A DNA stretch of 64,000 nucleotides from Capsicum annuum (lineage: Eukaryota > Streptophyta > Magnoliopsida > Solanales > Solanaceae): the NCBI RefSeq assembly GCF_002878395.1, contig NC_061111.1:21391908-21455907 (forward strand). Reading direction: 5' to 3'. Positions 11,463-24,405 of this stretch are shown one piece after another. The position numbers and the translations under genes are program-made. The notes beneath the pieces are model-generated. The model had not been told where the DNA came from. It made no database searches and saw nothing but the letters and a program-made list of their open reading frames with translations. Within the stretch, counting starts at the first letter, position 1; each line of letters opens with the position of its first letter.

Positions 11463-13846
11463 TGTAATACCCCGAAAAATTTTTCGTTGAAATTTTGTGC
11501 GTAAACGTGTTGGGTTCTTTCTTCTAGAATGAATTATAAATTTTTTCGTGTGGAATGTCTTAGATTATGACCCACCATTGCGTAGAGTATCGAATAATCT
11601 TTTCAATGATATATGGATTATCCAAAACGGACACCTGAGCGATGAGTTATGAACATTCCGATCGAACTGTGAATAGTAGTAAACAGTAAAACGTGCAGGA
11701 AAAAGTACTGAGGCCTGACGTATTTTTGCTCCAACTTTAAATGATCATAACTCATTGTACATAATGATCTGGGTGATCTACTACATATCAACGAAAATCT
11801 CTGCGAGTCCTCTTTCCAATGAAATTAGTTTCATCCAATTTGTCTATTGGAGGAAAAAAGTTATGGTCGATCTACTTCACCCTATCAAAAGCAAATTTTT
11901 GGGTCAACTTCAAATGATCATAACTCCTTGTACACAATGATATAGGTGAGATACTATATATCAATGGAAAGATATGAGAGTCCCCTTTCTAATGAAAAAC
12001 GTTATGGTTGATCTACTTCAGACTATCAAAACAGTTCATCAAAGGACAGATTCGAGAATTTTTTTGATTTTTAGGGGCGTTTTGATCATTTTACCTCACC
12101 CAAAATCCATCCAAACCCTATATTAAAGCCTATTAGAAGCATTATATGTTATATTTCATCAAATTCCCTCAAAAAGAAAACCCTAATCTCCTATATCCAA
12201 CTTCAAGAACCTCCAAAGTTCACCATTAATTCTGCAAATTTATTCAAGATTCCAAGTTCCTAGTTCAAGAACTCCAAGAACCATCATTCAAAGGCATTAT
12301 TAACATCTCAGAAACGAGTATCGATCTAAAATTCATCATTCAAGGTATGTGGGGTTTTTCAACAAGAACTCTCTTTCGTTCTTGTGCCCAAAAGTAATTT
12401 TCTTTACAAAGGCATGATTTTTATTTGATTGTTACGAATTTAAAGCATGGACTCATATCTTATGACGATTATTATGGAATCTTGATGTTTATGATTTTGA
12501 AAGATGAATTTACATGTGTGGAGATATAAAGCATGAATCTTGAATGATATTTATTATGATTTTGATATTTGGGTCGTGAATCCCTATTGGAAATGATGTT
12601 TTTCTGAGAAAGTGTGTTATAAGCACGTTGATGTTGAATATTTGAGATATTTTGAATGATTTGACCTTTTGGTCTTAATAGAGTTGTTTTGAACTCGAGT
12701 GTGAAAGAAATTCACAATGTGGTTGATTTTGATAGATGGGAAGCATGATGGCTCCCGATGTATATTTATATATTACTGAAATTGTTTTGTTGTGGATTGT
12801 CTTTGAAATGATCTGAGCTAAGTCCGGGAGAAATCTTTAGCACCGAGTGGAAGGTATAAAGCGACCTTACTTTCCTAGAACTACGTGCCCCCGTAGGAGT
12901 GAGCCTGAGGCTGATTTATATAGTGATCACTAGTTTGTATGGATTTGATATCGATAGTTCTACTCCGATGGCAAGGATAGAACGACTCTCCCCAACGTGG
13001 GTTGTACGTTGGACTCCATGTAGCTCACATGGTTCATGTCGGTTATAGGATCTCCCAGTGTGTGTGTGTTCCTTGTGTCTATGGTGAATGGTGAAGTGAT
13101 TTGAAAGTAGAATTGTGAAATTTATTCTTTCGAAAGATTTAAATGATATTTACATTATGAGAATTGATATTCTTGATGAACTGAAAGTGATTGACAAATT
13201 ATATGATGACTCACATCTGTTATTGTACTTATTTCATCCTCTCATGATTATGATGATTTTCTTCGGGCTATGTGAGTCTTTCATACATCCTGCATATTTT
13301 TTATAAATATTTATGATGATGATGTTTATACAACTGCATACACCCACATATACTCGGTTCCTTTCTATGGTACTGACCCACATCTTTGGATGTGGGTTGC
13401 ATTTGCTCAGAATGTAGGTTCAGGTGCTCAGTTCCAATTTTGACAGTGATTCTTCGAGCACACTATTTTACATCCTCTGTTGTGGTGAGTCCTCATGTTC
13501 CAAGGATGTGATGTCTGATGTTGGTTTCACAGAATTGTTTACATTTGATAACTGAGTATGAGTTAGTTGGGTCATGTCTCAATGGCTCGCTGGTTTTATT
13601 GATTTTCTTAGAGGCTTGTCAGACTAGTAAAGATGTTGGGAGTTGACTAATAAGTCATATTTTATTATCTTTCTAAAATTCTTTTATTCTTGGATGATAT
13701 TAATCTATTGATATTTGAGGATTATTTATGGAAACCCCGTTGATTTGTGTTGAACTAAATGGAAATGGCTCAAAGGGTTAGCTTGGGACTACTCGTATCC
13801 TCAAGCACTGTGTGATGCTCCGGGACCCATTTTCTGGAGCATTACA
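11463..13846 (+). repeat. 5' LTR of the Tekay-like element
   Basis: 2384 bp, begins TGTAATACCCCG and ends GGAGCATTACA. It contains an internal tandem duplication of about 175 bp (compare AATGATCATAACTC at about 11740 and 11915). The long chromovirus LTR is typical of the Tekay clade. Confidence 0.95.
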
Positions 13847-13866
13847 AACTTTGTTTCAGAGTGTAA
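13847..13866 (+). other. Degenerate primer binding site
   Basis: AACTTTGTTTCAGAGTG directly after the LTR resembles the initiator-Met tRNA site TGGTATCAGAG, with the GTATC part eroded. Confidence 0.6.
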
Positions 13867-14033
13867 GGTTTTAAGGTGTCCTAGAGAGTCTGACAAGCCA
13901 CATTAAGTAGAGTCTTGATCATCGGTGAGTAGCGCGCTACATCTAGGAAAAAGTATGATTCTTTCTTTCAGAAGTCTATCTTGCTTAAAGTGTCTCTCTC
14001 TGCTATTGACTCGTGCTCTCCTCTTTCAGAAAT

Positions 14034-15243
14034 ATGCCTCCACGTCGAGCGAGAAGAAATAATGATGGTTAGCAACCTCAACCTGGTGATCCATTAAATG
14101 AAAACGTGTCTCATGCTGAATTTTAGGCAGCCTTTCAGGCGCTGGCCCAAGCTGTTACTGCAAATGTCAGGCCAACCCAACTCCAGCTCCACAGCAGCAG
14201 AGAGGTGATTCAGCTACTGCCAGGATTTGTGACTTCATGCGGATGAATCTGCCAGAATTCTATGGGTCCAAGTCTGATGAGGATCCACGGTTGTTTTTAG
14301 AAGAGGTACGAAAGATTACTTAGGTGATGCATCTATCTGAGAAACATAGTATAGAGTTGGTTGCGTATAGGTTGAAAGACCTTGCTTATGACTGGGTTGT
14401 TTCTTGGAGGAAAGGTAGAGGTGAGGGAGCTATCCCTATAACTTGGTAAGAGTTCCAGGATGTATTTTTGGATAAGTTTTTCCCTTTGGAGATGAGGGAG
14501 GCAAAGGTGGAAGAGTTTATGAACCTGCGACAGGGCTCTATGACTGTTAGGAAGTATTGTCTAAATTTCAATCAGTTGGCCAAGTATGCTCCTGACTTAG
14601 TGGCTGATNNNNNNNNNNNNNNNNNNNNNNNNNNNNNNNNNNNNNNNNNNNNNNNNNNNNNNNNNNNNNNNNNNNNNNNNNNNNNNNNNNNNNNNNNNNN
14701 NNNNNNNNGTTGGCCAAGTATGCTCCTGACTTAGTGGCTGATAATTGGGCTAGTATGAGTAAGTTTGTGACTGGAGTGTCTAGTTATGTGGTTAAGGAGT
14801 GTAGGTCTGCTATGCTGAATAGTGAGATGAATCTTTTTAGGCTGATGACTTATGCCTAACAGATTGAGGTAGACAAGATTAAGGAGAGAGATAAAATGAG
14901 AGGGAATAAGAGAGATAGGTTCGAGTAGCACGGATAGGGTTAGACTAGATTGCAGGGAGGGATTCGCCCTCAGTATCAGGATCGTTCGTCTATGACAGCA
15001 CCATCATCTGCTAGTGTTCCCGTGCCTAGAGGTAGGCAGGAGCAAGGTAGCAGGTCATATGCATCCAGGTCCCAGTACAGTGCTGGCAGTAAGCCAAATC
15101 ATCCCCTGTGTCCTAAGTGTGGCAGGACTCATTCGGGTGAGTGTTGGGGTGAGAAGAGGGGTTGTTTCTGGTGTGGTGACATGGGTCACAGAGTTAGAGA
15201 TTTTCCACAGGATGGACAAGGGCGTCGCGACTATCGCTCTTAG
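14034..15243 (+). pseudogene. Tekay gag: nucleocapsid with altered zinc knuckle
   Basis: Starts MPPRRARRNNDG, the usual chromovirus gag start, then meets a TAG. It has a frameshift near 14175 and further stops. The capsid region is recognisable by MNLPEFYGSKSDEDP, DWVVSWRKG and FLDKFFPLEMREAKVEEFM. The CCHC knuckle reads CFWCGDMGHRVRDFP, so the fourth ligand is Phe instead of Cys. The assembly gap 14609-14708 falls inside the capsid region. Confidence 0.9.
14609..14708. other. Assembly gap (100 N)
   Basis: Exactly 100 N, the conventional placeholder length. The 34 bases before it (14575-14608) are identical to the 34 after it (14709-14742), so the flanking contig ends overlap and the true gap is probably zero. 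Confidence 0.98.
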
Positions 15244-15349
15244 ACCCAGACTCAGACTATTAGTGCTCCAGTTCTAGCGACTCGCCCAGCCCCAGCTTAG
15301 GACACCTCTTCTAGCAATGTTGGCGGGCAGCGCTAGAATAGATTCTATG

Positions 15350-18300
15350 CTTTACTGTACCGCCAGGAATAGGAGGACTCTCCCGATGTTGTTACTGGTA
15401 TGCTTCGTATATTTTAGTTTGATGTGTATGCTTTGTTGGATCCTGGATCCAGTTTCTCATATGTTACACCTTTGATTGCTGTGAATTTTGAAATGAGTCC
15501 TGAGATTATTTCTGAGCCTATCCTAGTTTCTACCCCAGTGGATGATTCGATTGTTGCCCAGAAAGTGTATAAAAAGTGTCCTGTTACCGTTCTTCATAGA
15601 GTCTTGTTGGCTGATCTGATTGAGTTAGACATGGTAGATTTTGATGTGATTCTGGGTATGGACTGGCTGTATTCTTCTTATGCCTCTATTAATTGTCGGA
15701 CCTGAGTGGTCAAGTTTCAATTTTCGGGTGCATCCATGTTTGAGTGGTCTAGGAATTCTGTGTCACCCAAGAGTCATTTTATCTCTTACCTCAAAGCTAG
15801 AAAGCTTATTTCTAAGGGCTGTATTTACCATTTAGCCAGAGTCAAAGACACTAAGTTTGAGACTCCAACTCTTCAGTCTGTTAACGTCGTCAATGAGTTT
15901 TCTGATGTCTTTTTGGATGATCTCCCAGGGATACCTGCTGATAGAGAGATAGAGTTTGGGATTGATCTTTTTTTCGATACTCAACCCATTTCTATTCTTC
16001 CTTACCATATGGCCCCTGCAGAACTTAAGAAGTTGAAAGAGCAACTCAAAGATCTACTAGATAAGGGTTTCATAAGGCCCAGTGTTTCTCTTTGGGGTGC
16101 TCCTGTGTTGTTTGTGAGAAAAAAAGATGGCTCTTTGCGTATGTGCATTGATTATCGCCAACTGAATAAAGTCACCGTAAAAAATAAGTACCCCCTTCTG
16201 AGAATAGATGATTTGTTTGACCAATTACAAGGTGCAAGTTATTTCTCAAAGATAGACCTTCGTTTCGGCTATCATCAACTCAAAGTTAGGGAGTGTGACA
16301 TCCCAAAAACTGCTTTCCAAACTCGTTATGGCCATTTTGAGTTTCTTGTTATGTCTTTCGGGTTAACTAATGCCCCAGCAGCTTTCATGGACCTCATGAA
16401 TCGAGTGTTCAGACCATATCTGGATATGTTTGTCATAGTGTTCATCGATGATATACTAGTGTACTCCCGTAGTGAGGATGAATATTCTGATCATCTCCGA
16501 ACTGTCTTGTAAACCCTTAGAGATCACAAGTTGTTTGCCAAGTTCAGTAAGTGTGAGTTTTGGCTAAGGTTAGTTGCTTTTCTGGGTCATATCATTTCTT
16601 CCGAGGGTATTAGAGTTGATCCCCAAAAGACCAAAGCTATTAGAAATTAGCCTAGACCTATTTCTCTGACTGATATCCAAAGTTTCTTGGGTTTAGCTGG
16701 CTATTACCGCCGTTTTGTTAAGGTTTTATCCTCTATAGAGTCTCCTATGACTCGATTGACCCAAAAGAAAGTGAAGTTCTTGTGGTCCGAATCTTGTGAG
16801 AAGAGTTTTTAGGAGTTGAAGACTCGACTCACTTCAACCCCTGTTTTGACTTTGCCTGATGGTGTTGATGGTTTTGTGGTGTACTATGATGCTTTGAGAG
16901 TTGGGTTGGGTTGCGTATTGATGCAGAAAGGTAAGGTGATAGTTTATGCTTCTAGACAGTTGAAGCCCCATGAGAAAAATTACCCCACCTATGACCTTGA
17001 GTTGGCTGCTGTTGTGTTTGCTTTGAAAATCTGGAGACACTATTTGTATGGTGTCCATGTTGATTTTTTCACTGACCATAAGAGTCTGCAGTATGTGTTT
17101 ACCCAGAGAGAATTAAATCTTAGGCAGAGACGATGGTTAGAATTATTAAAGAACTATGATATGAGTGTGCTATACCATCCGAGCAAGGCCAATGTTATGG
17201 CGGATGCCCTAAGTAGAGTGTCCATGGGTAGTGTTTCGCATGTGGTAGAAGGTAAGAAAGAGTTGGCTTGTGATGTACATCGTTTGGCTAGATTGAGGGT
17301 TAGGTTGTTTGACTCTACTGAAGGTAGTATAGGGGTTCAGAGTAGTTCCGAATCCTCCTTGGTTTCGAAAGTAAAGGAAAAGCAATACTTAGATGCTAGT
17401 TTGGTCAGACTGAAGGAGTTAGTCAAGGACCAAAAAGTAGAGGTTTTCTCCCAAGAGAGAGATGGTGTGTTGAGATTGCAGGGTAGATTGTGTGTCCCAA
17501 ATGTTGATGATCTGAGATAGAGGATTATGGAAGAAGCGCATGGGGCGCGATATTCTATTCATCCTGGTGCCACCAAGATCTACCGAGACTTGCGAAAAAT
17601 CTATTGGTGGAGTGGCATGAAGAAAGATATAGCAGCGTTTGTAGCTAAGTGTGCAACATGCCAACAGGTTAAGGTTGAACACCAAAGACCTGGTGGTATG
17701 GTGCAAGAGTTTAGTAGTCCCACCTGGAAGTGGGAAGAGATAAATATGGACTTCGTGATTGGTTTACCTCCTTCCCGACGCAATCATGATTTCATTTGGG
17801 TTGTGGTTGATAGGTTGACTAAGTCTGCTCATTTATTGCCTATTCATACTTCATATACTGCTGAGGATTATGCTAGATTGTATATCCGAGAGCTAGTCAG
17901 GCTGTATGGAGTTCCCTTGTCTATTATTTTGGATAGGGGTACTCAGTTTACTTCTCAATTTTGGAAAGCTTTTCAAAAGGGTCTTGGTACCCAAGTGCTT
18001 TTGAGTTCTGCTTTTCATCCGCAGACCGATGGTCAGGCTGAGCGGACTATCCAGACCTTAGAGGATATGTTGAGAGCTTGTGCACTTGACTTTAAGGGAA
18101 GTTGGGATGATCACTTACCGTTGATAGAGTTTGCTTACAATAATAGTTTCCACTCTAGTATTGGCATGGCTCTGTTTGAAGCCTTATATGAGAGGAAGTG
18201 TAGATCACCCATAGGGTGGTTCGAGGTGGGTGAAGCAGCTGTGAGTGGTCCTGATTCGGTATTTGAGGCTATGAAAAAATTTAAGTTGATTAGGGAAAGG

Positions 18301-18820
18301 TTGAAAACTGCGCAGAGTCGTCAGAAGTCATATGTGGATGTTAGAAGGAGAGACCTTGAGTTTGAAGTTGGTGACCTAGTGTATCTGAAAATTTCACCCA
18401 TGAGGGGGGTAAAGAGATTCGGAAAGAAAGGGAAGCTTAGTCCCCGTTATGTTGGTCCTTACAAAATTCTTAGCCGTGTTGGTAAGGTAGCTTATGAGGT
18501 CGATTTGCCTTTCGAGTTGTCCTCTGTTCGTCCAATATTCCATGTCTCTATGCTTAGAAAGCATATTAGCGATCCTGTGGAAGTCGATTCCTCTGAGTGC
18601 TGACATTAAAGAAAATCTTTCTTTTGATGAGATTCTTGTTGAGATTCTTGATTTCAGTGTCCAAAGACTAAGGAACAAAGAAGTTCCCTTGGTCAAGGTG
18701 TTGTGGCGAAACCAATCTGTTGAGGGTGCAACTTGGGAAGCTGAGGCGGATATGCGATCCAAGTACCCGCACCTAATTTTTGCGAACTCGGATCAAGCTG
18801 AAGGTACCATTCTTTCCTAA
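15350..18820 (+). pseudogene. Tekay pol: protease, RT, RNase H, integrase, chromodomain-like tail
   Basis: Protease YALLDPGSSFSYVTP (15430). RT from [17 protein letters not shown] through [13 protein letters not shown] to the FIDD catalytic box (16441-16452). RNase H with [10 protein letters not shown] and a C-terminal [10 protein letters not shown] (to 17220). Integrase with HHCC finger (CATCQQVK), then Asp in MDFVIGLP, Asp in LDRGTQF and Glu in AERTIQTLED. GPY-like block SPRYVGPYKI, then a frameshift near 18600. The tail VKVLWRNQSVEGATWEAEA fits the chromodomain-like end of Tekay elements. In-frame stops at about 15705, 16510, 16648, 16808, 17518 and elsewhere make it inactive. Confidence 0.95.
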
Positions 18821-19020
18821 ATCATACATTTTTGATAAAAGTTGCAGCAGTTCAGCTGTCATTTATTATGTGTTCAGCTGTAGTTTCTTGAATTTATGCA
18901 TTTTATGTTGCATTCAGAGTGAGAAACGATGTGGTGATGAGTCTAACGAATGGTATCTGCTGTATGCTCTATTCCCTATCTAATCTTGGCATGTCTAGCG
19001 TCATTTGAGGATGAATGTTT

Positions 19021-19035
19021 CCAAGGGGGGGATGA
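19021..19035 (+). other. Polypurine tract
   Basis: CCAAGGGGGGGATGA immediately precedes the 3' LTR start TGTAATACC, as required for plus-strand priming. Confidence 0.85.
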
Positions 19036-21454
19036 TGTAATACCCCGGGAAATTTTTCGTTGAAATTTTGTGCGTAAATGTGTTGGGTTCTTTCTTCTAG
19101 AATGAATTATAAATTTTTTGTGTGGAATATCTTAGATTATAACCCACCATTGCGTAGAGTATCGAATAAGCTTTCCAATGATATGTGGATCATCCAAAAC
19201 GGACACCCGAGCGACGAGTTATGAACATTCCGATCGAACCGTGAATAGTAGTGAACAGTAAAACAAGCAGGAAAAAGTACTGAGGCCTGACGTATTTTTG
19301 CTCCAACTTTAAACGATCATAACTCCTTGTACATAATGATCTGGGTGATCTACTATATATCAACGTAAAGATCTACGAGTCCTCTTTCCAATGAAATTAG
19401 TTTCATCCAATTTGTCTATCGGAGGAAAAAAGTTATGGTCGATCTACTTCAGCCTATCAAAAACAAATTTTTGGGTTAACTTCAAACGATCATAACTCCT
19501 CGTACACAATGATCTGGGTGAGATACTATATATCAACGGAAATATATGAGAGTCCTCTTTCTAATAAAATTAGTTTCATCCAATTTGGATATCGAAGTAA
19601 AACATTATGGTTGATCTACTTCAGACTATCAAAACAGTCCATCAAAGGACAGATTCGAGAATTTTTTTGATTTTTAGGGGCGTTTTGGTCATTTTACCTC
19701 ACCCAAAATCCGTCCAAACCCTATATTAAAGCCTATTAGAAGCATTATATGTTATATTTCATCAAATTCCCTCAAAAAGAAAACCCTAAACTCCTACATC
19801 CAACTTCAAGAACCTCCAAAGTTCACCATTAATTTTGCAAATTTATTCAAGATTCCAAGTTCCTAGTTCAAGATCTCCAAAAACCATCATTCAAAGGCAT
19901 GATTAACATCTCAGAAATGAGTATCGATCTAAAGTTCATCATTCAAGGTATGTGGGGTTTTTCAACAAGAACTCTCTTTCGTTCTTGTGCCCAAAAGTAA
20001 TTTTCTTTACAAAGGCATGATTTTTATTTGATTGTTACGAATTTAAAGCATGGACTCATATCTTATGACGATTATTATGGAATCTTGATGTTTATGATTT
20101 TGAAAGATGAATTTACATGTGTGGAGATATAAAGCATGAATCTTGAATGATATTTATTATGATTTTGATATTTGGGTCGTGAATCCCCATTGAAAATTGT
20201 GTTTTTTTGAGAAAGTGTGTGTTATAAGCACGTTGATGTTGAATATTTGAGATACTTTGAATGATTTGACCTTTTGGTCTTAATAGAGTTGTTTTGAACT
20301 CGAGTGTGAAAGAAATCCACAACGTAGTTGATTTTGATAGATGAAAAGCATGATGGCTCCCGATGTATATTTATATATTACTGAAATTATTTTGTTGTGG
20401 ATTGTCTTTGAAATAATCTGAGCTAAGTCCAGGAGAAATATTTAGCACCGAGTGGGAGGTATAAAGCGACCTTACTTTCCTAGAACTACGTGCCCCCGTA
20501 GGAGTGAGCCTGAGGCTGATTTATATAGTGATCACTAGTTTGTGTGGATTTGATATCGATAGTTATACTCCGATGGCAAGGATAGGACGGCTCTCCCCAA
20601 TGTGGGTTGTATGTTGGACTCCATGCAGCTCACATGGTTTATGTCGGTTATAGGATCTCCCAGTGTGTGTGTGTTTCCTTGTGTCTATGGTGAATGGTGA
20701 AGTGATTTGAAAGTGGAATTGTGAAAGTTATTCTTTCGAAAGATTTAAATGATATTGACATTATGAGAATTGATATTATTGATGAACTGAAAGTGATTGA
20801 CAAATTATATGATGACTCACATCTGTTATTGTACTTATTTCATCCTCTCATAATTATGATGATTTTTTTCGGGCTATGTGAGTCTTTCATGCATCTTGCA
20901 TATTTTTTTATAAATATTTATGATGATGATGTTTATACAACTGCATACACCCCCATATACTTGGTTCCTTTCCATGGTACTGACCCACATCTTCGGATGT
21001 GGGTTGCATTTGCTCAGAATGTAGGTTCAGGTGCTCAGTTCTAGGTTCGACAGTGATTCTTCGGGCACGCTGTTTTACATCCTCTATTGTGGTGAGTCCT
21101 CATGTTCCGAGGACGTGATGTCTGATGTTGGTTTCTCGGAATTGTTTACATTTGATAATTGAGTATGAGTCAGTTGAGGCATGTCTTAATGGCTCCCTGG
21201 TTTTATTGATTTTCTTAGAGGCTTGTCAGAATAGTATAGATGTTGGGAGTTGACTAATAAGTCGTATTTTGTTATCTTTCTAAAATTCTTTTATTCTTGG
21301 ATGATGATTACTCTGTTGATATTTAAGGGTTATTTATGAAAACCCCGTTGATTTGTGTTGAACTAAATAAAAATGGCTCAAAGGGTTAGCTTGGGGCTAC
21401 TCGTAGCCTCAAGCATCGTGTGACGCTTCGGGACCCATTTTCTGGGGCGTTACA
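19036..21454 (+). repeat. 3' LTR of the Tekay-like element
   Basis: 2419 bp, pairs with 11463-13846 over its full length. It ends GGGGCGTTACA and is followed at once by the target duplication GGTGT. Confidence 0.95.
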
Positions 21455-21459
21455 GGTGT

Positions 21460-22527
21460 CATACAAAGGATCACAACCACAATCCATTTTCAAGGAAAAA
21501 TCACTTATTGGGTTTCTTATGAATTCAAGCAAGTTAAAATTATCATCACCCAATTGATCATTCCTTTCCAAAACCACACATTCCTTTCCTTTAAGAGTAC
21601 TCTCATCTTCCAAGAAGAGATTTCCATCTTTAGGAGAAATGTTGTCACACCATAGTGGGTTAGCGTATAGGTTATAACTTTTAACATAAGTTACACCTTC
21701 AACTTCATTCTCACCACTAGGTTCATTAGGAGTGACTATATCATCTTCAAATAAGATATTATACCTAAAGTGAGTAGGATCTATTTCCTGGGAAGATTCG
21801 GAACAAACACGTTCATCACTCTCTAAAAGATTAATATCAAGTTTCAAAGAGATTTCAAGTACAAGATTATCCCAAGAATAGCTCTCGGGTTCACTCCCAT
21901 TTTGTTGACCAACATCTTTGAGTATTTCACTCACTTGAGTTCTATTAAGCACATCATATACATAATTAAGTGGTGGGAAATTCTTACAAATAAGTTGATC
22001 AACACCAATTACACAAACGATGTACTTCCGTTCAACATATAGGCTTTAACACTAGGTAGACTTAAATTGATCTTGCAAGAAGAGTCAATTTTTTCATCAA
22101 TAGGATCAACTAGTGTATCCACACTCACAACATATACATCATCATCAATAGGCAAAGAAATAATGGACTCACAAATAGATAAGCTACCACTAACACTCAA
22201 TGCGCTACTAGCCATACAATCATCATTCACATGGACTAAAGTATAAGAGTTAGCTATTTTACCTTGACGTTCATGAGTATGTTCATCTTTACCTCGGTGT
22301 GAAAGTCTGTCACAAGCTTGGGCAGCAACTTCCTTTGGGAAGCTCTCTTCGCAAATTGTTTGGACAATTGGATTTTGAGGGAAGAGTTTGGGTAATAATT
22401 GGGGTATAATTTCCATGTGCCATTTCATATCTTCAAGATGGTCATTGATGCGATCACACGTGGCATTGAAATTATGGGCAGCCATGGTACTTAACAAAAA
22501 AAGACAACAGCAAACAAAAGAAAACAA
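21460..22527 (-). pseudogene. 5' and middle part of the long unrecognised frame of the pol-less element
   Basis: On the minus strand a frame begins around 22485 with MAAHNFNATCDRINDHLEDM, a helix- and coiled-coil-prone N-terminus such as many gag proteins have. Acidic, low-complexity sequence follows. A break lies at 22009-21952. The next piece (21952-21460) reads MLNRTQVSEILKDVGQQN, is rich in Asp, Glu and Ser, and contains KMDCGCDPLYDT at the Tekay insertion point. No enzymatic motif is visible. The context (between leader/PBS and PPT of an LTR element) suggests an element-encoded protein. I cannot name it. Confidence 0.6.
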
Positions 22528-22948
22528 ACAAGGTTAGTAGTAAAAGCTCCTCACCAACACTCGTATACACTCACCTTTGTGATCCTCACAATTAGAGCAG
22601 TGAATATTGAAAGTTGCTTATACTTCGGTAGTCAATAAGGTGTCAATCACTACTTAGCAGCCGAAATAGATTCTTGTTTGATGGACTTAAGACAAAAAAT
22701 AGAAAATTCTACTTACGAACTTGAAACAAAAAGTTACGACGAATTAAAAATGAGAAAAGCACACAAATAACGAAAACACGAAAGAAAAGGACTCAAATCT
22801 AACTCACAACCTAGTAGACAATTACTAGTTTGTCAATTAGCACTAGAATCAACAAAAATGCAACTATAATAAACAATAGAAACCAAGAAATCTAGATTTG
22901 AGCTCAAAATTTGGTTATTCCAAAGTGGTGATGTGGCAGCTTGTGGTT

Positions 22949-23714
22949 TGATACAAGAAAACCAAGGAACACATGGAATTGTCTCAAAACAGTCCAAACA
23001 CACTCCAAAAATAGTCCACTAATTTAAAGAATCAAGGAACCTTTTGAAGACCACTCTCGGATTCAAGAATGAAATACAAGAAGGATAATATAACTAGGTG
23101 TTTGACACCTTTTGTAGCCAACAACAAACTAAGTTAACAACACAAGATGAAACAACAATGAGAAGAAGAAGAACAACAACAAAAACGGCTTCACAATACA
23201 AGATACAAAACGGATACAAGATTATAAAAGAAAAAGAATAGATAGATAGACCACATGAAGGTCTAATGTTAAGAACCCAAGAATGGTAACTCTTGAACCC
23301 TTAACACTACACACAACAATAAACCTATCTCTTACAAAGACATAAGATCGGAATCCATATTCTAAGCATCAATGTTTCCAAGCAAATGCAAACACAAGTG
23401 ATTCTACACTTGTCTAAGCCCTAATTTCAGTTTTGGGTGCCTCAAGGAAAGAGGACTTGTGTTTCTTTGTCTTGTAAGACTTACAACTTCATTTATAATC
23501 TAAGTCTAAAACCCTACAATGTTCCTCTTATAGCTATTACAAAATATAAGTTAAAATGACCAAAAAGCCCTTCAAAGAGTGGGCACCCATCTAGTGTAAT
23601 TTATGGGCTGATTTGGGTGCATTTTGGGCCTCTTTTACACTTCAATTGCACATGCCAAGGCTTGATTCCAACACACACTCTCCTAAGTCCATATCTGTAA
23701 TTATTCCCGTATCA
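22949..23714 (-). repeat. 3' LTR of the 3.5-kb element
   Basis: 766 bp, TGATAC...GTATCA termini (6-bp perfect inverted ends). Aligns without visible large indels to 25696-26461. Confidence 0.95.
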
Positions 23715-24048
23715 TCCTCTCCATCTTGAGAGGAATTTATCCACAAATTTACGGCTTCACCTCGTTCAATTGGTCACTTCAAAGGAAACCTACTCAAAAC
23801 AATCCGCAAACAAGTCAAAACAGTCCACAAAATCATGAAGAATCCGAGGGCTCAATAACAACAAGTCTTGGCCAATATTTTTATTTTGAACCTCAACTTC
23901 CTCTCCATCTTGAGCCTTGTCTTCAATCTCATACAAAACAAGTCTCCTACCATTATACAAGTATTGTAGTAGTCTTCATATCCTTCATGTTTCTTTCTAC
24001 CATACTCCTCTACATGGATATATCGGTTTTGGTGAAGTGGAGTTTCGA

Positions 24049-24405
24049 TTAAGAGAAATGATTTGGTAAGGAGGGCTTCGGTTGTGGAGCTTGGCTGGGA
24101 GAAAATTGGCTTCTAAGTCCCTCTTGTTGGACTTGATCGAATTGAGGGGGAGGTGACTCATTTAGGTCTCGGGTTTGAGGATATTTGTTGGCTTGGCTTA
24201 TGTCTATGTCATTTAGTGGTGGTCTTGGAGGGTTGATCGTTTGAGGTAAAGCTTTGGGAGTAGAAACATGAGAGTTCCTTCGACTCTCCACTCGATCTAA
24301 CCTCTCAAGTATACTAGACATATCCGAGCCTAATTTGTCAAGACCCACATTCGCCTTAGCTATTTCTCGGGAAATAGCATCCAGGTGGGCCAAAATGGTG
24401 TCCAT
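24049..24405 (-). CDS. Small coiled-coil gag-like frame of the 3.5-kb element
   Basis: 118 residues. The N-terminal half is an amphipathic helix (MDTILAHLDAISREIAKANV, then LERLDRVESRR), likely a coiled coil. The C-terminal half is rich in Pro and Gln and has little order. It sits between PBS/leader and PPT, where gag would lie. No zinc knuckle or protease. It may be a remnant or the sole product of a gag-only element. Confidence 0.5.
   Translation of the reverse strand: MDTILAHLDAISREIAKANVGLDKLGSDMSSILERLDRVESRRNSHVSTPKALPQTINPPRPPLNDIDISQANKYPQTRDLNESPPPQFDQVQQEGLRSQFSPSQAPQPKPSLPNHFS

Larger units (their letters stand above)
11463..21454 (+). mobile_element. Ty3/gypsy chromovirus (Tekay/Del-like), plus strand
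   Basis: Two long LTRs (11463-13846 and 19036-21454), both TGTAATACCCC...TTACA, flank PBS, gag, protease, RT, RNase H, integrase and a chromodomain-like tail in gypsy order. A 5-bp target duplication GGTGT lies at 11458-11462 and 21455-21459. The coding region has about twenty stops plus frameshifts and contains an assembly gap. The LTRs differ by substitutions and by a roughly 30-bp deletion in the 5' copy near 11985, so this is not a very recent insertion. Confidence 0.96.
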
